31,836 nt of DNA from Kitasatospora phosalacinea (GTDB lineage: Bacteria; Actinomycetota; Actinomycetes; Streptomycetales; Streptomycetaceae): assembly GCF_000716545.1 (NCBI RefSeq), contig NZ_JNWZ01000081.1, positions 1 to 31,836 on the forward strand, read 5' to 3'. Numbering within the stretch: position 1 is the first letter of the stretch; each line of letters begins with the position of its first letter. This document shows, piece after piece, positions 7,059-15,126 of this stretch. The notes under the pieces are model-generated. The model saw only the letters and a program-made list of their open reading frames with translations. It searched no databases and was not told the DNA's origin. The translations under genes were made by a program, and so were the position numbers.

Positions 7059-9080
7059 ATGCCGCACCCCAGACGCAGCGGACCCGACGCCGGGACGGTG
7101 ACGGCGGCGCGCGCCGGCGACCGGCGCGCACTGGAAGAGCTGGTGGCCCAGAGCCTGCCGCTGGTCTACAACATCGTCGGCCGGGCCCTGAACGGCCACG
7201 CCGACACCGACGACGTCGTACAGGAGACGCTGTTGCGCGCGGTGCGAGGGCTGTCCGACCTGCGGGACCCCACCGCCTTCCGCTCCTGGCTGGTGGCCAT
7301 CGCCGTCCGGCAGGTCCGCAACCGCCAGCAGGACCGGGCCGCCGCCCTCGACCGCTCCGCCCGCCTGGAGGACGCCGAGGCGATACCCGACCCCGCACTC
7401 GACTTCGCCGGCCTGACCATCCTGCGCCTGGGCCTCACCGAACAGCGCCGCGAGACCGCCGAGGCCACCCGCTGGCTCGACCCCGACGACCGCGAACTGC
7501 TCGCCCTGTGGTGGCTCAAGGAGACCGGCGAACTCGAACAGGCCGACCTGGTCTCCGCGCTGGGCCTCAGCTCCGGCCACGCCGCCGTCCGCACCGGCCG
7601 GATGAAGAAGCAACTCGACCTCTCCCGCCTGGTGGTGCGCGCCCTGGCCGCCGACCCGCGCTGCCCCGCCCTGGACGCCGCCGCGGCCGACTGGGACGGC
7701 GTCCCCGCCCCGCTGTGGCGCAAGCGCCTGGCCCGGCACGTGCGCGACTGCGAACGCTGCGCCGACACCCGGCACGGGCTGCTCCCCGCCGAACGGTTGC
7801 TGTACGGCCTGCCGCTGCTGGCCGTCCCGCCGAGCCTCGACCCGGCCCGGATCCTCGGCGCGCTCACCGCGGCGGGCCCGGGGGCGGGGCCGGGGCAGGG
7901 ACCGGTACCGGGGCAGGGACCGGTACCGGGGCAGGGATCGGTACCGGGCGCGGGGCCGGGGCGGGGCGGGCACCGGGTGCGCGGGCGGGCCGGGCACCGG
8001 CGTTCGCGCCCCACCCTCCCCAAGCCGGTGCTCGGCGGTGCGGCGGTGGCGCTGGCGGCGGTCGCCGTCCTGGTCGGGGCCGAGCTGACGCCCGGGTGGC
8101 ACGACACCCCGGCGGCCGCGGGCGCGCCGTCCGCGAGCGCCGCCGCCGTGCTGCCCACCACCGCCGCCGACGCGGCGGCCCCGGCGCTCCCCGAGCAGCC
8201 CTCGCCCACGGCCTCCCCGTCGCCGTCGGCGTCGGCGTCGGCTTCGGCGTCCGCGTCCGCCTCGGTCCCTCCCGCGCCGTCCGCCGCCACCTCGGCCAAG
8301 CCGGCCGCCGGTACCGCCGCCGCGCCGTCGGCCGGGATCGCCACGTCCGAACGCAAGGGCGTCGGCGTGTGGTCCTTCGACGGCGTCAGCCAGGCGCTGG
8401 CCGCCTCCGGGGCCGGCTGGTACTACACCTGGGCGCCCCAGCACCCCGGCATCACCACGCCCGCGTCGGCGTCCTTCGTTCCGATGATCTGGGGCGCGTC
8501 CTCCGTCACCGACAGCGCGCTCGCCCAGGCCCGCGCCAACGGCCCCTACCTGCTCGGGTTCAACGAACCCGACATGGCCGCCCAGTCGAACATGACGGTC
8601 GACCAGGCGCTGGAGCTGTGGCCGAAGCTGATGCAGGCCGGGCGGACGCTGGGCAGCCCGGCGGTGGCGTACGGGGCCGACACGCCAGGCGGCTGGCTGG
8701 ACCGCTTCATGTCCGGCGCCGCCGCCAAGGGCTACCGGGTCGACTTCATCGCACTGCACTGGTACGGCGGCGACTTCCGCACCCCGCAGGCCGTCCAGCA
8801 GCTGACCTCCTACCTGGAGGCGGTGCACCAGCGCTACCACAAGCCGATCTGGCTCACCGAGTACGCCCTGATCGACTTCTCCCGGGGCACCCGCTTCCCG
8901 ACCGCCGGCCAGCAGGCCGCCTTCGTCACCGCCTCCACCGGGGCGCTCGACGCGCTGCCCTACCTCCAGCGCTACGCCTGGTTCGGCCTCGGCGCGGACC
9001 CGGCGAAGCCCAGCAGCGGCCTGTTCACCGACGGCACCACCGCCACCGCCGCCGGACGCGCCTACCAGGCCGCCCGCTGA
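7059..9080 (+). CDS. Membrane-tethered ECF sigma factor fused to zinc anti-sigma motif and GH128 glucanase domain
   Basis: A single 673-residue fusion; ATG at 7059 with GGAGG upstream. Residues about 12-90 are sigma region 2 (acidic DDVVQETLLRAVRGL, FRSWLVAIA) and about 120-195 are a region-4 helix-turn-helix ('LGLSSGHAAVRTGRMKKQ'). Residues 227-234 read HVRDCERC, the HxxxCxxC zinc motif of ZAS-type anti-sigma factors. A Gly/Pro/Gln linker with three 6-residue repeats follows, then one transmembrane helix (about 325-342, after RRSRP), a Ser/Ala/Pro linker (about 350-425) and a C-terminal domain with 'LLGFNEPDM' (Glu503) and 'WLTEYALI' (Glu601). These match the two catalytic glutamates of GH128 (Asl1-like) beta-1,3-glucanases. 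The sigma part should face the cytoplasm and the hydrolase fold the outside. I recall that C-terminally extended ECF groups (such as ECF53) have this general plan. Glucan sensing and release by proteolysis are inference. Confidence 0.88.
   Translation: MPHPRRSGPDAGTVTAARAGDRRALEELVAQSLPLVYNIVGRALNGHADTDDVVQETLLRAVRGLSDLRDPTAFRSWLVAIAVRQVRNRQQDRAAALDRSARLEDAEAIPDPALDFAGLTILRLGLTEQRRETAEATRWLDPDDRELLALWWLKETGELEQADLVSALGLSSGHAAVRTGRMKKQLDLSRLVVRALAADPRCPALDAAAADWDGVPAPLWRKRLARHVRDCERCADTRHGLLPAERLLYGLPLLAVPPSLDPARILGALTAAGPGAGPGQGPVPGQGPVPGQGSVPGAGPGRGGHRVRGRAGHRRSRPTLPKPVLGGAAVALAAVAVLVGAELTPGWHDTPAAAGAPSASAAAVLPTTAADAAAPALPEQPSPTASPSPSASASASASASASVPPAPSAATSAKPAAGTAAAPSAGIATSERKGVGVWSFDGVSQALAASGAGWYYTWAPQHPGITTPASASFVPMIWGASSVTDSALAQARANGPYLLGFNEPDMAAQSNMTVDQALELWPKLMQAGRTLGSPAVAYGADTPGGWLDRFMSGAAAKGYRVDFIALHWYGGDFRTPQAVQQLTSYLEAVHQRYHKPIWLTEYALIDFSRGTRFPTAGQQAAFVTASTGALDALPYLQRYAWFGLGADPAKPSSGLFTDGTTATAAGRAYQAAR
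7892..7945 (+). repeat. Three 18-bp tandem repeats inside the sigma-fusion gene
   Basis: Unit GGGGCAGGGACCGGTACC occurs at 7892-7909 and 7910-7927, and with one change at 7928-7945. It keeps the frame and encodes a GQGPVP-like hexapeptide three times in the linker between the zinc motif and the membrane helix. Copy number could vary between strains and change tether length. Confidence 0.85.
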
Positions 9081-9116
9081 CCGTCCGTCGGCTGTCCGCC
9101 GACCGCCCGCCGACCA

Positions 9117-9150
9117 CCGCCCGCCGACCGTGGGGGTGATCGGCGGGCGG
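9117..9150. terminator. Hairpin between convergent sigma-GH128 and amidase genes
   Basis: Perfect 11-bp arms (9117-9127 and 9140-9150) around a 12-nt loop, placed between the two stop codons at 9080 and 9167. It is a likely bidirectional terminator. Confidence 0.65.
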
Positions 9151-9166
9151 GCCCGTACGGGGTGGG

Positions 9167-10621
9167 TCAGCGGGGCGCGCGGAAGCCGCCGAGCCGCTCC
9201 TCCAGCAGCTCGGCCAGGCGCAGCGGGGTGTGGTCCTCGTACATCGGGCCGATCAGCTGGACGCCGACCGGGAGGCCCTCGGCGGAGAGGCCGGTGGGGA
9301 CGGCGGTGGCGGGCAGGCCCGGCATGGTGGCCACGCCGGCCCAGGCCAGCTGGTCGAAGTAGGGGAAGGTGGTGCCGTCCACGGTGAACCGGCGGCCCAG
9401 CAGGTCGGGGTCCTGCTGGTGCGGGAAGGCGGCGGTGGGGGTGATCGGGGCGACGACGGCGTCGAACTCGGCGAAGAACCCGCGCCAGTCGCGGCGGTGC
9501 AGTTCGCGGCGGTGGTCGGCGGCCAGCCACTCGCGGTGGGTGAGCGTGATGCCGCGCAGCCGGGCGGCCGACAGGCTGTGGTCGTCGTCGCTCAACCGCC
9601 CCGCGAGTTCCCGCACCTGCTCGTACAGCTCGGCGGGGAAGCCGGCGGCGAGGGCGGAGAACATCAGCAGCGGGTAGATCCGGGCGGCGTCGGCGAGGTC
9701 GGGCAGCAGCGGGCTGCGGCGCTCCACCCGGGCGCCGCCGTCGGCGAGCGCGTCGGCGACCCGGGCGATGCCCGCGCGGACGTCGGCGCCGGTCGGGATC
9801 AGCGGGTGCTCGTCCAGGACCAGCACCCGGAAGCCGTCCAACCGCTCGTGCCGGGCGGGCGGCAGCGCGGTGGTGTGGGCCAGGCCCAGGGTCAGCGGGT
9901 CGGGGCCGGTCATCACGTCGAACAGCAGCGCCAGGTCGCCGGCCGAGCGGGCCATCGGGCCGACCACCGCGAGGTCGATGTCGGCGGGCAGCGCGGGGGC
10001 GTTCGGCGGCACCATGCCCCGGGTGGGCAGCAGGTGCAGGGTCGGCTTGTGCGCGTACACGCCGCAGAAGTGGGCGGGGGTGCGCAGCGAGCCGGCGATG
10101 TCGGTGCCCAGCGACAGCGGGCCGTACCCGGCGGCCAGCGCGGCGGCCGATCCGCCGGAGGAGCCGCCGCTGGTGCGGCCGTGGTCCCACGGGTTGTTGG
10201 TGGTGCCGTGGATCTCGTTGTAGGTCTGGATGTCCCGCAGCCCCAGCGGCACGTTGGTCTTGCCGAGCACGACCGCCCCGGCCGCCCTGACCCGGGCCAC
10301 CTGCAGCGCGTCCTCGGTCGCCACGTGGTTCCGGAACTGCGGCATGCCCCAGGTGGTGGGCAGCCCGGCCACGTTGTACGACTCCTTGACCGTCAGCGGG
10401 ATGCCGAGCAGCGGCCGTTCCTCCCCGCGCGCCAACGCCAGGTCGGCCTCCCGCGCGGCCTCCCTGGCCCGCTCGAAGTCCGGCGCGCAGACCGCGTTGA
10501 CCGCTCTGTCCTCCTGCTCGATCCGGGCGATCGCGCCCTCGGTCAACTCCACCGAGGTGACGTCCCCGGCCCGCAGGGCCGTCGTGAGTTCCCCGGCCGT
10601 CGCATAGGTCCATTTCTCCAT
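9167..10621 (-). CDS. Amidase signature family hydrolase
   Basis: A 484-residue cytoplasmic enzyme of the amidase signature family, which uses a Ser-cisSer-Lys triad to hydrolyse carboxamides. Visible are the lysine region 'GIPLTVKES', the signature stretch 'GGSSGGSAAALAAGYGPLSLGTDIAGSLR' split as GGSSGGSAAALAAGYG plus LSLGTDIAGSLR, and 'GPMARSAGDLALLFDVM'. All three catalytic residues appear present. The ATG at 10621 (MEKWTYATAGEL) is where family homology begins, although the ribosome binding site is weak. It is transcribed in the same direction as the MMPL gene upstream but 203 bp away, so it probably has its own promoter; I see no clear one. It is not gatA in context (no gatB or gatC nearby). 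The substrate is unknown. Confidence 0.85.
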   Translation of the reverse strand: MEKWTYATAGELTTALRAGDVTSVELTEGAIARIEQEDRAVNAVCAPDFERAREAAREADLALARGEERPLLGIPLTVKESYNVAGLPTTWGMPQFRNHVATEDALQVARVRAAGAVVLGKTNVPLGLRDIQTYNEIHGTTNNPWDHGRTSGGSSGGSAAALAAGYGPLSLGTDIAGSLRTPAHFCGVYAHKPTLHLLPTRGMVPPNAPALPADIDLAVVGPMARSAGDLALLFDVMTGPDPLTLGLAHTTALPPARHERLDGFRVLVLDEHPLIPTGADVRAGIARVADALADGGARVERRSPLLPDLADAARIYPLLMFSALAAGFPAELYEQVRELAGRLSDDDHSLSAARLRGITLTHREWLAADHRRELHRRDWRGFFAEFDAVVAPITPTAAFPHQQDPDLLGRRFTVDGTTFPYFDQLAWAGVATMPGLPATAVPTGLSAEGLPVGVQLIGPMYEDHTPLRLAELLEERLGGFRAPR

Positions 10622-10824
10622 GGGCAGGACCGTACGCGCCGTTCGGATGGGGCACGAAACACTTTGTCGGGCAAGTGGGTTGACGACCCATCGACCCGCC
10701 GCCGACAGCCGCTGGACCACCGTGCTGCGGGAGTTCGGCTTCGAACGGGACGTCAGCCGCCTGGAGCGGATGATGGCGGCCGCCGCCCGGAGCCGACGCC
10801 CGTTCCCGCCTGCGGTCGGCGGGG

Positions 10825-13047
10825 TCACCCGTTCCCGAGTCCCTCGGCGTCGATGTCCGGCAGCAGGCGGGACATCCAGCGCGGGGTCCACCAGGCGGCC
10901 GGGCCGAGCAGGGTCATCGCGGAGGGGACCATCAGCAGGCGCACAATGGTGGCGTCGATCAGGACGCTGACGGCCAGGCCCAGGCCCATCATCTTGATCA
11001 CCACGTTGTCGCTGACGATGAACGCCGCGAACACGCTGACCATGATCAGGGCCGCGCAGCCGATCACCCGGGCGGTGGTCTCCAGGGCGTGCGCGACCGC
11101 GCCGCGGCTGTCACCGGTGCGGCGCCAGCGTTCGTGGACGCGGGAGAGCAGGAACACCTCGTAGTCCATGCTCAGGCCGAAGACGATCGCGAACATCATC
11201 ATCGGGACGTAGCTCTCGATCGGGACCTTGCCCGACACGCCGAGCACCGGCCCGCCCCAGCCCCACTGGAAGACCGCGACCAGCACCCCGTACGAGGCGG
11301 CGATCGACACCAGGTTCAGCACGGCGGCCTTCAGCGCGACCAGCGGGGCCCGGAACACCAGCAGGATGATCAGGAAGGCCAGCGCCACCACCACCGCGAT
11401 GATCAGCAGCAGCCGGCTCGCCACCAGGTCCAGGAAGTCGACCTGGGCGGCGGTGGTGCCGGTGACGTAGGTGGTGGCGGCGGTGCCCTCGACCGCGTCC
11501 GGCAGGACGGTGTCGGAGAGGTGGCCGACCAGGTCGGTGGTCTCCTGGTCCTGCGGGGCCTGCGCGGGCGTGACGGTGGTGAACAGGACGTCGCCGTCCG
11601 AACTGGTCTGCAGCGGGGGCGTCGTACCGGTCGTGCCCGGCACGCCGGTCAGCGCCCGCTGGACGGCGGAGGCCAGCGCCGGGCGGTCGGCGGCGGGCAC
11701 CGAGGTCTGGTCGACCACCGCCGTCAACGGGCCGTTGGAGCCCGGGCCGAACGCCGCCGACATCAGGTCGAAGGCCCGCCGGTCGGTGAACGAGGTGGGG
11801 TCCGCGCCGTCCCCGATGTGCCCGAGCCGGATCGACGGCAGCGGCACCGCCAGCACCAGCACCGTCACCAGGCCCGCCGCCAGGTACCGCCACGGGCGGT
11901 GCTCGACCCGCCGCGCGTACCGGTGCCACAGGCCGTTCGCCGCCTCGTCGGCGGCGCCCTCGGCGACGGGGGTGCGGACGGCGAAGCGGTCCATCCGGCG
12001 GCCGATCACGCCCAGCAGCGCGGGCAGCAGCGTCAGCGCGCCGCACACCGCCGTCACCACCGTGACGCCCGCCGCCAGGCCGAGCTTCGCCATGAACGAG
12101 ATGCCCGACACCGACAGGCCCGCCAGCGCGACCACCACCGTGCAGCCGGAGATCAGCACCGCCCGGCCGCTGGTCGCCACCGCGTGCCCGGCCGCCGCGA
12201 CCGGGTCGGCGCCGTCCATCAGGTTCTGCCGGTGCCGGGTCAGCAGGAACAGCGCGTAGTCGATGCCCACGCCCAGCCCGATCATCGTCGCCAGCGTCGG
12301 CGCGACCGTCGCGAACGTCGTCAGCGCCGCCAGCAGACCCAGCAGCCCCAGACCCGCCACCACCGCCAGCAGCGCGCTGACCAGCGGCAGCCCCGCCGCG
12401 ATCACGCTGCCGAAGCCGAGCAGCAGCACCACCACCGCGACCCCGAACCCGATCAGCTCGCTCACCCGGTCGCTCGGCGCCGGGCGCGCCAACTCGCCCA
12501 GCGGGCCCCCGTACTCGACCTGCACGCCCGCCTGCCGCAGCGGCGCCACCGCCGCGTCCACCTGGCCGAGGTAGTCGTCGCCGAACGTCGCCAGCACGCC
12601 GTCGAAGCGCACCGTGACGTACGCCGTCAGCCCGTCCGCGGACAGCGGCCCGCCCGGCTGCGGGGCCTGTCCCTGCGGCGGCAGCGGGTCCTGCGCCGAC
12701 AGCACGTGCGGCAGGTGCTGCAGGGACGTCACCGCCTGGTCCACCTGCGCCTGGAACTGCGTCAGCGGCTGCCCGTCGTGCAGCACCACCTGCGCGCTCG
12801 TCCCGCCGATCGCGGGCTCGTGCGCGGCCAGCACGTCCGCGCCGTCCTGCGCCTGCGAGCCCGGCACCGAGAAGTCGTCCGAGTAGGCGCCGCCCACCGC
12901 GTGGTCCGCGACCTGCACCCCCACCAGCACCAGCAGCCAGCCCACGAGCACCACCACCGGGCGCCTGGCGCACCACGTCCCCAGCCGCCACAGCAGGCCA
13001 CGCCCCCGGCCCGGCGCTGACCCTGACGCGGTGTCGGACGAAGGCAT
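10825..13047 (-). CDS. MMPL/RND family membrane transporter
   Basis: A 740-residue integral membrane protein of the MMPL (RND superfamily) type, proton-driven exporters of lipids or hydrophobic compounds. The ATG at 13047 is preceded by GGGAGGG. One membrane helix near residue 30-48 is followed by a large extracellular loop, then a block of helices from about 185 that includes the 'GIDYALFLLTRHR' motif, then a second loop and a second block with 'GLSMDYEVFLLSRVHE'. The paired GhDYxxFL motifs are typical of MMPL proton relay helices. Helix count is about 11-12, a full-length transporter. No TetR gene lies directly beside it, and the oxidoreductase gene upstream is 289 bp away on the same strand. 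The substrate cannot be deduced from the sequence. Confidence 0.88.
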   Translation of the reverse strand: MPSSDTASGSAPGRGRGLLWRLGTWCARRPVVVLVGWLLVLVGVQVADHAVGGAYSDDFSVPGSQAQDGADVLAAHEPAIGGTSAQVVLHDGQPLTQFQAQVDQAVTSLQHLPHVLSAQDPLPPQGQAPQPGGPLSADGLTAYVTVRFDGVLATFGDDYLGQVDAAVAPLRQAGVQVEYGGPLGELARPAPSDRVSELIGFGVAVVVLLLGFGSVIAAGLPLVSALLAVVAGLGLLGLLAALTTFATVAPTLATMIGLGVGIDYALFLLTRHRQNLMDGADPVAAAGHAVATSGRAVLISGCTVVVALAGLSVSGISFMAKLGLAAGVTVVTAVCGALTLLPALLGVIGRRMDRFAVRTPVAEGAADEAANGLWHRYARRVEHRPWRYLAAGLVTVLVLAVPLPSIRLGHIGDGADPTSFTDRRAFDLMSAAFGPGSNGPLTAVVDQTSVPAADRPALASAVQRALTGVPGTTGTTPPLQTSSDGDVLFTTVTPAQAPQDQETTDLVGHLSDTVLPDAVEGTAATTYVTGTTAAQVDFLDLVASRLLLIIAVVVALAFLIILLVFRAPLVALKAAVLNLVSIAASYGVLVAVFQWGWGGPVLGVSGKVPIESYVPMMMFAIVFGLSMDYEVFLLSRVHERWRRTGDSRGAVAHALETTARVIGCAALIMVSVFAAFIVSDNVVIKMMGLGLAVSVLIDATIVRLLMVPSAMTLLGPAAWWTPRWMSRLLPDIDAEGLGNG

Positions 13048-13271
13048 CGACCCTCCCGGGGCGTGGCGTCACCCGCACCCGGTGACCGGACTCCGACGGT
13101 AGCCGCGCCCCCGCCGCCCGCCCCGGCCCACTCGCCCGCGACACGGCCGAACCCACTCGAACGCCGCCGCCCGGGCCGGAACGCCGGGCCCGTCGTGCGG
13201 CGAGGGCCCGGTCGACCGCCTCGACCGTCGTCATCGAGGTTCCCGTGTCGCCGCGGGGGATCCGCTTCTCG

Positions 13272-13307
13272 TTGCTCTCGTTGCTCTCGTTGCTCTCGTT
13301 GTTCTCG
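13272..13307. repeat. 9-bp tandem repeat downstream of the quinone-oxidoreductase-like gene
   Basis: TTGCTCTCG occurs three times without a change (13272-13298), then once as TTGTTCTCG, with partial units on both sides. It lies about 30-65 bp after the stop of the minus-strand gene ending at 13337, within the gap 13048-13336. I see no gene in that gap. Confidence 0.8.
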
Positions 13308-13336
13308 TTGCGGCGTTCACGAGCGAGCGGACCGCC

Positions 13337-14347
13337 TCACACCGCGGTGAGCACGATCTTCCCCCGGAGGTGTCCGCGGGCGGCTCGTTCGTGCGCCTTC
13401 CGGGCGTCCGCGAGCGGGAAGGTGCTGTCGACGGCGACGCGGAGCGCGCCCGTGTCGAGCAGGCGGCCGAGCTCTTCGAGCTGCCGGCCGTTCGAACGCA
13501 CCTGGGTGCCCGAGGTCGTGACGCCCAGCCGCGCGACCTCCGCCGGGTCGTACGCGGCGAGGAAGACGTTGTACAGCGCGCCGCCGCGCCTGAGCGTCCG
13601 CAGGAAGCGACCGCTCCCGGGGCCGCCGACGGTGTCGAGCACCAGGTCGACGTCGCGGACGGCGTCCTCGGGCCGGGTCCTGGTGTAGTCGACGAACTCG
13701 TCGGCGCCGAGCTCGCGCAGGAACCGCTCGTGCGCGCCCGAGGCGACCGCGATGACGCGCGCGCCCTTCCACTTGGCGATCTGCAGCCCCAGGTGACCGA
13801 CACCGCCGGCCGCGCCGTTGACCAGCACCGTCGTCCCGGCGCCCAGCGGCACGGGGCGGTGCTGCGCCCGCTGGAGGGGGTTCGGGTGGTCGTGCCCGAG
13901 TTCCACCAGGTGCTGCCAGGCGGTGAGCCCCGACATGGCCACCCCCGCGGCGTGCGCGTGGTCGACGCCGGCGGGCTTGCGCGCGAGGTCGGCGGCGGGC
14001 GCCGTCACGTACTCGGCGTACGCGCGGCCGTCGAAGCTCGGGAAGCGGAGCAGGCCGAAGACCTCGTCGCCGACGGAGAAGTCCGCCACGTCCGCCGCGA
14101 CCGCCGCGACGACGCCCGACACGTCCGACCCCGGAACGGCGGGAAGGCTCACCGGCGGCCTCAGCTCGGGGGGAATGCCGGGCATCCCGTCGCGCAGGTA
14201 CCAGTCCGGGGGGTTGAGGCCGACGGCGTGGACCCGGACGAGCACCTCGCCCGGCTGCGGCCGGGGGACTGGCACCTCGTCGTAGCGCAGCACCTCGGGG
14301 CCGCCGAACTCGTGCAGCCGGATCGCCCTCATCGTGTGGGGGGACAT
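13337..14347 (-). CDS. Zinc-independent NADP-dependent oxidoreductase, quinone oxidoreductase-like
   Basis: A 336-residue medium-chain dehydrogenase/reductase. The N-terminal GroES-like part has 'HEFGGPEVLRYDEVP' and 'VGLNPPDWYLRDG', where quinone-oxidoreductase-like members lack the zinc-binding Cys of true alcohol dehydrogenases. The Rossmann motif is 'VLVNGAAGGVGHLGLQIAKWKGA'. The C-terminus 'RGKIVLTAV' is complete. The ATG at 14347 is used because GGGAG lies at the right distance; an internal ATG five codons later (MRAIRL) is where many homologues begin but has no ribosome binding site. It is divergent from a TetR gene with three operators in the 113-bp gap, so it is probably the repressor's target and may reduce a quinone, enone or other electrophile. 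Confidence 0.85.
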   Translation of the reverse strand: MSPHTMRAIRLHEFGGPEVLRYDEVPVPRPQPGEVLVRVHAVGLNPPDWYLRDGMPGIPPELRPPVSLPAVPGSDVSGVVAAVAADVADFSVGDEVFGLLRFPSFDGRAYAEYVTAPAADLARKPAGVDHAHAAGVAMSGLTAWQHLVELGHDHPNPLQRAQHRPVPLGAGTTVLVNGAAGGVGHLGLQIAKWKGARVIAVASGAHERFLRELGADEFVDYTRTRPEDAVRDVDLVLDTVGGPGSGRFLRTLRRGGALYNVFLAAYDPAEVARLGVTTSGTQVRSNGRQLEELGRLLDTGALRVAVDSTFPLADARKAHERAARGHLRGKIVLTAV

Positions 14348-14385
14348 GGAGGTTCTCCCTCTTCCCGCAGGCGGGATAGGCTAGG

Positions 14386-14442
14386 CGTAGCACCGCTACG
14401 TATATCCGTAGCAGTGGTACGAATATACGTAGCACTGCTACG
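14386..14442. promoter_or_regulatory. Three phased 15-bp operators between divergent oxidoreductase and TetR genes
   Basis: CGTAGCANNGCTACG-type palindromes start at 14386 (CGTAGCACCGCTACG), 14407 (CGTAGCAGTGGTACG) and 14428 (CGTAGCACTGCTACG). The spacing is exactly 21 bp, two helical turns, so all three lie on one face of the DNA. The AT-rich spacers (TATATC, AATATA) probably hold the -10 elements of the divergent promoters. Such an array suits a TetR repressor that controls both genes. Confidence 0.85.
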
Positions 14443-14460
14443 CCTGTCAAAGGAGGGCCC

Positions 14461-15039
14461 TTGCGAGCCGACGCCAGGAAGAACCGCGACCACCTGCTCG
14501 CCGTCGCGCGCGTCGCCGTCGCCGAGCAGGGCGCCGACGCCTCCCTGCGCGACATCGCCCGGAGGGCCGACGTCGCCCTGCCCACGCTCTACCGCCACTT
14601 CCCGACCCGGGAGGCGCTGCTCGACGCCCTGCTCCGGGAGGGCTTCGACGCCCTGGCGGCGCGGGCGGGCGAACTCGAAGCGTCGGACTCGCCCGAGGAC
14701 GCCCTCGTCACGTGGCTGCGCGACTGCGTCACGGTCGCACGCGAGTACCGGGGCGTCACCGAACTGATGGCGGCCGCCATCGAGGACACCGGTTCCGCGC
14801 TCCACGCCTCGTGCGTCACCATGCGCGCGGCGGGCACCCGGCTCCTCGTCCGCGCCCAGGCCGGGGGCGCGGCCCGGGCCGATCTCGACGGCACGGAACT
14901 GTTCGCCCTCATCGCGGCCCTCGCGTGGCTCGGCGACCAGGGCTCGTTCGCCCCGCTCGCCGACCACCTCTTCACCGTGGTCGCGAGCGCGATCCTGCCC
15001 GGACGCGCGGACCGCGACGGCGGCGAGCAGCTCCACTGA
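14461..15039 (+). CDS. TetR family repressor (TTG start)
   Basis: A 192-residue TetR-type regulator. The TTG at 14461 is preceded by the strong site AAAGGAGGG at 14449-14457. The helix-turn-helix is at about 28-50, 'SLRDIARRADVALPTLYRHFPTREALL'. The C-terminal ligand domain contains 'EDTGSALHASCVTMRAAG' and looks complete. Its promoter region carries three operators shared with the divergent quinone-oxidoreductase-like gene, so autorepression together with control of that gene is likely. The ligand is unknown, but a substrate of the oxidoreductase is a reasonable guess. Confidence 0.88.
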   Translation: MRADARKNRDHLLAVARVAVAEQGADASLRDIARRADVALPTLYRHFPTREALLDALLREGFDALAARAGELEASDSPEDALVTWLRDCVTVAREYRGVTELMAAAIEDTGSALHASCVTMRAAGTRLLVRAQAGGAARADLDGTELFALIAALAWLGDQGSFAPLADHLFTVVASAILPGRADRDGGEQLH

Positions 15040-15119
15040 CGCCGCCGCGGGCGGGTCCGTGAACCGGCGGGCGGTGCGCGGCGCCCGTCGGGCGGTGTCC
15101 GGCTCCCGGCGGGCGCTGC

Positions 15120-15125
15120 TAGCAT
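15120..15125 (+). promoter_or_regulatory. Possible -10 element before the ZTP riboswitch
   Basis: TAGCAT lies immediately before the first riboswitch stem (15127), so transcription would begin within or just before the aptamer. If the start is inside stem P1, this element is not the promoter. No convincing -35 box was found. Confidence 0.35.
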
Positions 15126-15126
15126 C

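Noticed and set aside
7059..9080. Frameshift or assembly artefact that joins a sigma gene to a glucanase gene
   Set aside because: The frame is continuous, the linker has the expected composition on each side of one membrane helix, and no second ribosome binding site or start is seen before the glucanase domain.
9167..10621. GatA subunit of the tRNA amidotransferase
   Set aside because: No gatB or gatC nearby, and the sequence fits a general amidase better.
6492..10691. Very long minus-strand frame of about 1400 codons across the sigma fusion and amidase
   Set aside because: Low-complexity shadow that crosses two well-supported genes and a terminator; no recognisable domain.
10825..13047. 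Mycolic-acid (MmpL3-like) transporter
   Set aside because: Streptomycete-like organisms lack mycolic acids. The length is shorter than MmpL3 and no mycolate genes are near.
13272..13307. CRISPR-like array
   Set aside because: Units are 9 bp, directly adjoining and without spacers; a simple tandem repeat.
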